NCBI GenBank assembly: GCA_028753945.1
Contig: JAPNXP010000001.1
Span: 5,694,501-5,758,500, forward strand
Source: Hexactinellida sp. DTS-2022
Lineage: Eukaryota; Porifera; Hexactinellida
DNA length: 64,000 bases
Direction: 5' to 3'
In this document: positions 56,381 through 64,000 of the stretch, piece after piece
Numbering within the stretch: the stretch's first letter is position 1
Layout: each line of letters opens with the position of its first letter
Translations under genes and position numbers: made by a program
Notes under the pieces: model-generated
What the model saw: only the letters and a program-made list of their open reading frames with translations
Database searches by the model: none
Told to the model about the DNA's origin: nothing

Positions 56381-56849
56381 AAGCATTCGCACAACCAAGC
56401 AAAGTTATTCGGTCCTTTGATTGATTCAAGTTCTTTGCATTTGTTTCACTAGAAGAAACGAGGGACTTTGATTTCATCTGCATTAATTATTTGGTCCCTA
56501 GAATACACTCCCATTTTTATCAGACTCTGCAGATCCCTATGTAATGGGTCTACCACTGAGATATCAGCTGAGAGCCTCTCCTGATTTTAACAGCTGTTAT
56601 TCCATTACAATGACATAATTTCTGGAGCCAGCCAGAGCTTGCCTTGAACACATCCATATAAGGGTAAAGTTTGGCAAATAACTGCAAGGACTTCTCTTGG
56701 AGTACGGGACCTGAAACAGGTGCATCTTAGAATGCTGTTGCATAAACCAAAGATGGCATGCTTGATAAAGTTATGGCAATAATACTTGCTTTATAATGTT
56801 ATACAAAGTATTCTAACAAGATAGAAGACAGTCAGGTTATAATAGTATA
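56381..56849. other. Unassigned spacer
   Basis: No ORF, repeat boundary or known family is recognised. It may contain more of the Tigger relic. Confidence 0.35.
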
Positions 56850-57105
56850 CTAGCGCGCTTCGCTTGCTAGATCGCTTCGCGGCAGAAACATTAATCATAA
56901 AGCGTAAATAGACCTAAAAAGTCAATTTAAGTGAATTTTCATACTTCTCGAAATGTGACAATGACGTCATAACTTGTCGAGGTGTTAGAAATTTGGAGTG
57001 GAAACCTCAACTTGTTGGCGGGTACCAAAAGTTACCCCTATATGCCAAAAATCAGATTTGGAAACCGTCCAGTTTCTTCAATCAACTCGGAACATAAAAA
57101 CAAAT
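56850..57105 (-). mobile_element. Helitron family 1, 5'-truncated copy
   Basis: The 3' end CGCGCTAG is at 56850 (minus strand), with the palindrome CTAGCGCGCTTCGCTTGCTAG split by few changes. An internal deletion joins 'aaaagtcaattt' to 'aagtgaattttcat'. The 5' TCTATAC end is absent. Confidence 0.7.
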
Positions 57106-57289
57106 ATATATTTACAGTATATTTGTTATAAATATATTCGTAGAGGAATTAGAAGTGTAGGGTTCCGCGTGCTGCCCAAACAATTTAGGGGTTCCGTAGT
57201 ACAAAAAAGATTAAAACCACTGGACTTAAGTACATACTTAGTACTTAAGTACTAAGTACGTACTTAACTTCTTAGTGAATACGGGCTCT
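57106..57289. repeat. Palindromic 'acttaagtac' cluster
   Basis: 57218-57268 consists of overlapping inverted copies of ACTTAAGTACT/AGTACTTAAG. Upstream 'aggggttccg' occurs twice. No gene is seen. Confidence 0.6.
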
Positions 57290-57500
57290 GGTGTGACCAA
57301 CGTGTCCGCATCATTAATGTACATTTTCTATTAAATTTTCAGATTTTTTCTCCTAGAGGGCGCGAATTATGTCATATTAAGTGAATTTCCATACTTCTCG
57401 AAATGTGACAATGACGTCATAACTTGTCGAGGTGCGTGAGAAATTTTCATTAGAAACCTCTACTTGTTATCGGGTGGCAATAGTTACCCTATATGCCAAT
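57290..57500 (-). mobile_element. Helitron family 1, internal fragment
   Basis: Matches the middle of family 1 ('gtgtccgcatcattaatg', 'gagggcgcgaatta', 'atgacgtcataacttgtcga'). Both ends are missing. Confidence 0.65.
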
Positions 57501-57830
57501 TGAAATCCTCTCCTATACCGTAACATTAATTTGTGATTTAGGCAAGGACGTCGCCACAGGGGGGGGGCATAGGGGGCAATGCCCCCCCCCCTCCCTGGTA
57601 GAAATCCTCGCCCCGGGGCAATGCCCCCCCTGGTAAATTATATTGAACTATTTTATTCCTCTGATTCATTGATGCTATTGAATTCAATTTAATCATAGCA
57701 CACTTTCCAATCCATTTGAGTCATATCCCTAGACACCTCTGGCTCAACTGTCCATCAGTACCTGAAACAAACAAAACCGTGTCATGTCTGTCTACATGCT
57801 AACAGTTGATAAATAATTTCTCTTTGATTT
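57501..57830. other. Spacer with a G/C-run fold-back
   Basis: 57545-57642 has 'cagggggggggcata' and 'tgccccccccccctccctgg' runs that pair, as in the GC-rich MITE at 41962. Nothing else is recognised. Confidence 0.5.
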
Positions 57831-58197
57831 AGACCTGGACTCTCAGTATAAACTTCTGCAGCTAACGGACCGTTGCGGACTTAAATATCCATCTGAGCCA
57901 GTTTTAAATTCCATATTTGATATATGGAAGACCTTTAGTGCCATCGAAAACAATAAAGAGCTGATGGCGAAGCTTGTAAGTGGACCTTCTAGAAAAATAC
58001 TAGTTGAACTCACGTTGATGTATTTGGAAGATAGCGATAATCGTGATCCAAGTATTTGGAAGTCTACTTGTATTAGCTGTGGTGTGTTTAGTTGGAACAT
58101 CTTATCGAAGCTCGTCTTTACTGCAGCGAATTGCTTTCTTGCAAACAAAGTTAAGAATTATAACTCGCTGGTTCTTTCAAACATCTACAAAGCGTAA
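57831..58197 (+). pseudogene. P element 3 transposase, C-terminal fragment
   Basis: Reads YKLLQLTDRCGLKYPSEP, then STCISCGVFSWNILSKLV and ANCFLANKVKNYNSLV to a stop at 58195-58197. It is collinear with the last 120 residues of copy 1 (YQLLQLSDRGGLKYPSEL...NLVKNYNSSL). The frame is open but the upstream catalytic part is missing. The P-type terminus near 59000-59118 is at about the right distance once the MITE at 58378-58874 is removed. Confidence 0.75.
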
Positions 58198-58377
58198 ATT
58201 TAAGAAATTCTCTTAATTTACTGTCTACTTATTTGTATTTACCATGATTTGTATTACTCTGTTATTCTTATTTCTATTATGTAGTTAAGTGTGTCGTGTG
58301 TCACTGCTAGAGCCAGAGAGAGAAAGAGGAGAGAGGAAAGAAAGCAATATTTGTGTATTATTTACTGTATATTATTA

Positions 58378-58874
58378 CAGTGCAACCTCTATAAGTGGGG
58401 GAGCTTGGGACGGAAAAAATCTGAATTGCCCCCCATTCCCCAGTTATAATTTTCAATGGATAGCCACTACATATGGTCATATTATGATATATATACTTAT
58501 AACACATCCATTAATGTAAGTTCTAGTCAGTATTTGTATATTTTGACAATTTAGTTAAATTCTGATCCACCTCTGATGATTTCTTAAAAAACATTAGAGT
58601 AGAGCCATCAAAAATATTTATTCTATAGAACTTTAGAGTGTATTTATTAGAAATGCAGCATAATATATAAGTATTATGTTAGAATTTGTCCATCTCCCCC
58701 ATTTATAGAGGTCATTTTGTATGGGGACACTAATTCCTGTATAATTAAGGTCACCATTCCCCACTTCCCCGCTTATAGAGGATGATTTATATGGAAATGA
58801 ACGAATATGGACCAAAATTCCCCGCTTATAGAGGTTCCCCATTTATAGAGACCCCACTTATAGAGGTTGCACTG
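58378..58874. mobile_element. pogo/Tigger-type MITE (497 bp)
   Basis: TIRs CAGTGCAACCTCTATAAG...CTTATAGAGGTTGCACTG with TA on both sides. Inner repeats of 'cttatagagg' and 'cccattta' recur. The ORFs within it are not genes. Confidence 0.8.
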
Positions 58875-58994
58875 TATTAGAAATTGTACTGTTTGTGTTT
58901 ATTATTACTATTAAATTATGAAAATCCAATCACCGTTGTCATTACAGCTAATACTAATCACGGACTAGCAGGGCTGAGTTATGTTTACGACCTA

Positions 58995-59118
58995 GAGATG
59001 TATAAAGAACTTAGCAGTTCAATATAGAAAACATTACAAAATTAAAATTTCCCATCTTCTTGTGCATCCCTGGTACATCTACTGTCAGGCCATATATATA
59101 GTATATAGAGTAGGCTAT
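58995..59118. mobile_element. P-type 3' terminus
   Basis: In reverse it reads ATAGCCTACTCTATATA... followed by 'ggcctgacagta' and 'ccagggatgcacaagaag', matching the P element 1 TIR. The last base of the terminus is changed. It may pair with the terminus at 51852, but no target duplication supports that. Confidence 0.55.
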
Positions 59119-59655
59119 TTATAGATTATAATTATTATTTATAATAATTAATTAAATAACATAAATCTCAGAGATGATACAAGTTAGAAACAAAAATTTT
59201 ATCAATTGATCCTTATGCCACGTGACACCTCTACAAATGGGTCTTGACTCTTGACAACTTGAGGTGATGATGACATCGTCAAAAAAATGTGTTTTTATAA
59301 TTTTGTGAATTCTATATTTCGAATGGGTTGGTTCGTGTTGGGTGATCACCCAACACGCACATAAAAAATGCTGACTCATCACTTATTATATTCCACTGAA
59401 ATTTGAATATCTTTGAAATGAAGTGAGCTAAAACGAAAGTTCCAACTCACTAGGGGTCGTTTCATTTAGAAACACCTTTCTGAAATAATTTAAGACCTTC
59501 ATAGTGATGATGACATGTCGAAAAAAAAATCCAAAATTGCAGCCTGCGCCGACAGCATGTTCCTTTGGAGGCACTATCAATAAACCACCACCAAAATATA
59601 GTGCCACCAAAGGAACAGCGTCGGCACAGCTACAATTTTGGATTTTTTTTTATAA
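59119..59655 (-). repeat. Satellite unit A, inverted, with hairpin
   Basis: Reverse complement of unit A (compare 18880-19260). The hairpin is at 59528-59650 with arms 'ccaaaattgcagcctgcgcc' and 'ggcacagctacaattttgg'. Confidence 0.8.
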
Positions 59656-60872
59656 TCTAACAATTTCCCAATTCAGCATATGGTATAATACTACAATTCC
59701 AGGGACACAACTATATTTTAATACAAAAACTACTACGTACTACAAACAAACAGAATAAATAAAATAAAACACTCTAATAAATACATAAACTAACTGAGTA
59801 TTTAAATACAAAAAATATTATAAAAACCCCAATAGCACCCCCTCCTCCCCAGTAGCATCCTCCTAATGTCAAAATCTCCCCTTCTCCACTCCACCTCCTC
59901 TCCTTCCCCTTCCCACTTCCCAAAATCAAACCAGAGCAAATTAAGTAGCAACATTTAAATTAGTTAAATTTGTTAGCTATTACTTATACACAGTAGCGGA
60001 TTAACCATGGCGCACATGCGCCAGGCCCATGAATTCTAGGGGGTCCACAAAAAAAAAATCAAAATTGTCACATAAGCGACAATTCTGATACAGTCTACTC
60101 CGCTTAATTGGGACACATTTGTGCCAGGCCTCTTGTCCCAATTAAGCGGAGTTTCCAATTAACAGAAAAAATTATGTAAAGTAGTGATCTACCACCCAAT
60201 TACAACAATTTAGTTTTAAACCTGTAATAACAATTCTTCAACTATCTAGGACCCCTTGAGGCTACCCACAACCATAGTACGAGCCCATAGGCGTATAGTA
60301 TGACGGGGCGGCCGGGGCACGCCCCGTTAGCTTTCTGTTAAGATTCCGGAATATATAAATATTTACAGAGTATGAAATCATGACTATTTCAATCAAGAAT
60401 AATTATATTTTCCGGATATTTTATCTATAATTTACTGCACTAGTATACCAATTGTGGAATCCCGCTTAACGACCACCTCAGAATAACGATCGTCCCGATA
60501 TTGCTACTAATTTTTATATTCTCGTTCAACCACTTATTAACATTAGTATTAATTGATTTGGATTAACGACCACCCCGCTATTTAAATTTTGGCCATTGTT
60601 TATTAACGAAAAATTATTTCAAACACAGAATCACGCCCCGTCAGCTTTTGGTAAAATAATTAATAACTCTACGCCCATGTACGAACCTTTATATCAGTGG
60701 AACGTTTGGAACTATCCCTGAAACACAATGGTAATATTCTCTGGTAAATTTCGATTTACGGAAATCAATAAGAAAATATACCTTATTTAGACATTTTGTT
60801 GTGCCTTTATCAGAATGATCAAAGTTATTAGAATTTGTTATGATTAATATGAATTTTCTTTTAAACGAGCAC
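59656..60872. other. Mixed spacer with MITE ends
   Basis: 59820-59935 is C-rich. 60010-60040 has a 'ggcgcacatgcgcc' palindrome. 60097-60165 is a pogo-like end (TACAGTCTACTCCGCTTAAT and its mirror). 60288-60690 looks like a 400-bp MITE with termini CATAGGCGTATAG and CTCTACGCCCATG and inner 'acgccccgt' repeats. No gene is seen. Confidence 0.5.
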
Positions 60873-62209
60873 CATGGCCTACTTACTATACGGCCGTGTA
60901 TGTCACCGAGAAGGCCAAAAAAATAAAAGGCCAGTTAATAAATTTCATTCTAGGATAAACTATGCCCCTTATTGTTATTATTTGGGTTGTATATGGGGTA
61001 ATCAATCATCGCGAGTCCAATGGAACCACTTTTGAGAATCTCAGATTTGTGGTTAAGCTGTTTAGGCGCCATTTAATGATGACACAACAAATATACAAAA
61101 TATACAATTCGAGTCTAAAGAACTACGGAAAATGAAAATAATTTGCTAATATACACTACTTAGTCTACATTTATGAATATGTATAAACCAGCAATTATAT
61201 ACGTTTTATGGACGAAAATAGTAAGTTGTAACTCGGATACTACTTGTAATTTAGCATTTGGTTGCTTTATAATTTTTGAAAATTTTTAGATTGTCGCCAT
61301 TTTGTGATTTAGTAGCCTTTGGGGTATGAAATATATCCCTATTTAGTAATACTATTATAAAATTATTAGAAAGTAGGAAGAAAATGAAATTTATGATATT
61401 TGAATTTTTTTCATTTTACCATAAATTGTTACCGTCACCATGAAATGACGCCTAAACAGCTTAACCACAAATCTCAGATTCTAAAAAGTGGTTCCATTGG
61501 ACTCGCAATGGTTGATTACCCCATATACACTAACCGGCCAAAAGTATTTGAACAGCAATAATTTGTATTAATACATTTGAGGTTATCCAGCATAATAACA
61601 TTACTAGATGCTACAAAATGGCTATTAACTTGAAAAGATATATAAAGTATAAGATAACAGCAAAATCTTTGAATTTAAATTTTCATTGATGCGTTAAACT
61701 CATTAAATATATAATTAGCTAGTTAAATAATTAATTATTGATCATTAAGATGCAATGTTAATATTTTAATTCTGATAGCGGATTTGAATTCCACATGGTT
61801 AAATTACTCTAAGTACATAATTTCAAATCAATCCGAATATTTTCTACTGTGATTCAGCCACATTTCCATTTGTGCCACTTATGCCACAAGTGGCACGTGG
61901 CAGAAATACTTGTGCCACTTCGTGGAAATTTTCTAAATTTAATTGAAATCGCAATATTTTGTAATGTATATCTATAATAAGATATTTATAGACATTTCAG
62001 AATAATTTAGATAGCCGTTAATATGTTACCAGGCGAGTATTGTCTGTGCATTACAATTCCTATTGTTCAAATACTTTTGGCTGCTTAGTGTACAACACAA
62101 ATAATAACAATATGAGGCATAGTTTATCCTATAATGAAAATTTAGAAACTGGCCTTCTATTTTTTGGTCTTCTCGGTGACATACACGGCCGTAAGTTAAG
62201 TAGGCCATG
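60873..62209. mobile_element. P-superfamily non-autonomous element, copy 2
   Basis: Same termini as 13782-14745 (CATGGCCTACTTACTATACG and mirror) and the same long arms. No target duplication is visible. It is longer than copy 1 because a mariner MITE sits near the right arm. Removing that leaves about 772 bp, matching copy 1. Confidence 0.75.
61528..62090. mobile_element. Tc1/mariner-type MITE (563 bp)
   Basis: Begins CACTAACCGGCCAAAAGTAT and ends 'tacttttggctgcttagtg'; both ends carry 'caaaagtatttgaacag', a typical Tc1/mariner terminus. TA flanks lie at 61526-61527 and 62091-62092. The empty TA is in copy 1 of the host element near 14632. Confidence 0.85.
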
Positions 62210-62320
62210 GATCGATATATAAACTAACTAGAAAAAAAATCAGCATCGTAACTAGTATAACAACTTTCTGGAGGATGTAGCGCCAGGCCATCCGGGATAT
62301 TTTTAAGAATTTCTTCAAAA

Positions 62321-63383
62321 TCTATCTGTATATTAAAAGCGGAATTGTTGTGGATGTGTGTGTGTGTTTGTCCAGAATTGATTGGAAAGACTACGAGTCT
62401 CAGAAAGCTGAAAATTTGTATACAGGGGTAATTTTGTACTGCGACAACGATCTATTGGTTTTTGAAGAGAAATATTCACATTTGAAGGTGACAAAATATG
62501 TTAGCCAATTAAATTCGAGGGTTTGTTAGTATGGATTAGCAGATTTCATCAATTAGTATAAATAGCCTGTGCATAATAGAAATATTTTCTGAGGCTCCAG
62601 ATTGATAGAAAATTAATTCATTTAACCAATCAATCATTTGTCTATTCTATTGCCTGTTTTTCTTTTAGTATTATTTTGATTCGAGCTTTCTTATCGTGCA
62701 ACTGAAATTTATTGAGCTACTAAAACTCATTATTAATGTGATTGCTTTTTGGGGAGGGAAAGGCCGCGAAGCGGCCGTTAATTGTATCGCGTAGTGCCTA
62801 ACACGAACGAACAAAAGTCGCGAAGCGACTTTTGTGAGAGAGTGATCCGTCGCGAAGCGACCGAGACCGAAGGGCTCGTACTATTAAAACACAAGCCTTG
62901 GGTCGGTATGTGTATATGTGAATATATTTGTTTGTATGTTACGAGTTGATTGAAGAAAGTGGACGGTTTCCAAATGGGATTTTTGGCATATAGGGGTAAC
63001 TTTTGGCACCCGCCAACAAGTTGAGGTTTCCACTCCAATTTCTCACACCTAGAAAAGTTATGACGTCATTGTCACATTTCGAGAACCCTGAAAATTCACT
63101 TAATCGCACATAATTTGCGCCCTCTAAGAGTAAAAATCTGAAAATTTAATAGAACATGCACATTAATGATGCGGACACGTTGGTCACACCAGATCGCCGA
63201 TATGCTTGCTCATTATCGCATGATGATGTAATCACTAAATTTTCACATTGTTAAATTTGACTATTTAGGCTTATTTGCGCTTTATAATCAATGTTAGAGG
63301 TGTATAAACCACACATCAACCGCGAAGCGGTTGGTGTGTGGTTGTGTTCTGCCGCGAAGCGACCTAGCAAGCGGACGCGCTAG
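62321..63383 (+). mobile_element. Helitron family 1, copy split at base 4
   Basis: TCTA (62321-62324) is separated from TACTATTAAAAC (62879 on) by a family-2 Helitron. The 3' part keeps 'accgcgaagcggttgg', 'tgccgcgaagcgac' and the terminal GCGCTAG at 63383, followed by T. It has A and T flanks. Confidence 0.8.
62325..62878 (+). mobile_element. Helitron family 2, complete copy (554 bp), nested
   Basis: TCTGTATATTAAAAGCGG at 62325 to GGGCTCG at 62878. It inserted between A62324 and T62879 of the family-1 copy. The three terminal stems are perfect (GGCCGCGAAGCGGCC, AAGTCGCGAAGCGACTT, GTCGCGAAGCGAC). This is the shortest copy and fixes both family ends to the base. Confidence 0.85.
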
Positions 63384-63559
63384 TTCGAATTTAAACATAA
63401 TAGTACAGTGTATTAATAAGGGGCTAAAGAATCTTAACTAACTTACTAGTAATATATATGAGTAGAACAAACCTTGGTACTCGTATCTTGACTAATTTTA
63501 GCAAAAAAATCCAGGTATTTACTTATACAGTATATCATAAAATAATAATATATAAATAA
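63384..63559. other. AT-rich spacer
   Basis: Nothing recognised. Confidence 0.4.
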
Positions 63560-63649
63560 TTTCCAAAAAAGCGGGAGTTTGAAAAGTTTGGCGGGAGGTC
63601 GGGAGGATGGGAGAAAAAAAGGCAAAAAGCGGGAGGGTTGGCAACCCTA
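63560..63649 (-). mobile_element. Left end of the hAT-type family, inverted
   Basis: Reverse complement of 656-750: AGCGGGAGTTT..GGCGGGAGGTCGGGAGGA..GGGAGGGTTGGCAACCCT. The other end is outside the window or lost. Confidence 0.65.
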
Positions 63650-63662
63650 TCATATGTATTAT

Positions 63663-64000
63663 CGTGACCTACGTTATATAAGGCCTATGCACCAACTTTT
63701 TGAAACTGGACCATGGATTAAAGGAAGGCTATTGATAAATAGGTTATTTATCGTTATCTAAATAACTAGTAGTGATAGACCTCATAAATGTTCTATAACT
63801 ATATAGGAACATGATATCAAGGTATACATAGCACCCTTCAGAATTGAGCTATGTCATCATTTGATTACGTAATCGTTATTTTTGGTGGGTATTATCGTGT
63901 TTTTATAGCCCGCTTTTAACATAGTTAGACGCGTTATAAATGTTCAAAATTGGAACATGATGATGCCCATAACTAGTTAAATTAAATATATTGAAATTAT
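63663..64000 (+). mobile_element. P-type non-autonomous element, left end, runs off the window
   Basis: Begins CGTGACCTACGTTATATAAG and continues 'ggaccatggatt'. It aligns in reverse with 16240-16575 for at least 300 bp ('tgtcatcattt.attacgtaat', 'aacacgcgttata'-like blocks). Confidence 0.65.

Noticed and set aside
51852..59118. One large P element bounded by 51852 and 59118
   Set aside because: Both termini are P-type and a C-terminal coding fragment lies in the expected place, but the flanks show no duplication and the interior between them is mostly unrelated. Kept as separate ends.

Overview
The window is AT-rich eukaryotic DNA, almost certainly from an animal. Two spliced or intronless metazoan-type genes (taspase-1 and thymidylate synthase) sit as GC-richer islands in about 60 kb of transposon and satellite DNA. 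Short introns (51 bp in the taspase gene), P elements with THAP zinc fingers, pogo/Tigger relics, Helitrons, an Academ-like element and a Mutator-like element with an OTU domain would suit a sponge, a cnidarian or another marine invertebrate. The sequence alone does not settle the taxon. There is no bacterial operon, CRISPR array or RNA gene that I can recognise.

Layout. 1-10.1 kb: one long satellite unit ('unit A') split by an 8.0 kb hAT-ended insertion (656-8655), which itself carries a Harbinger MITE, a 5.9 kb Academ-like transposon with a spliced multi-exon gene, and a fold-back element; a Helitron and a P-type MITE follow. 10.6-11.85 kb: a second Helitron family. 12.1-13.3 kb: the taspase-1 gene. 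13.4-15.2 kb: a decayed Mutator-like (MULE) transposase broken by a P-type element, a hAT MITE and a pogo MITE. 15.8-31.5 kb: a large array of 0.85-1.5 kb satellite units, each opened by a hairpin of about 120 bp and often preceded by a palindromic minisatellite. 31.4-34.6 kb: a Ty3/gypsy gag-pol fragment on the minus strand, bounded on both sides by that minisatellite. 35.06-47.52 kb: a Helitron holding a P element, which holds a MULE, which holds four MITEs. 48.7-49.6 kb: an inverted, diverged satellite unit. 50.85-51.73 kb: intronless thymidylate synthase. 52.3-59.1 kb: a Tigger transposase relic broken by a second P element, with a third P-element C-terminus downstream. 59.1-64 kb: inverted unit A, a P-type non-autonomous element carrying a mariner MITE, and a Helitron inserted inside the first 4 bp of another Helitron.

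The most useful property is that many insertions are delimited to the base: target-site duplications are visible (3 bp TAA/TTA, TA, 5, 7, 8 and 9 bp), and the satellite array or the opposite arm of an inverted repeat often supplies the empty site. This gives a relative order of transposition events. Most transposase genes are damaged by stops, frameshifts or insertions. The most intact is the Academ-like gene. I found no clearly novel defence or regulatory system. The strongest candidates for something undescribed are the hairpin-punctuated satellite with its 18-bp palindromic minisatellite, and the OTU-protease MULE.
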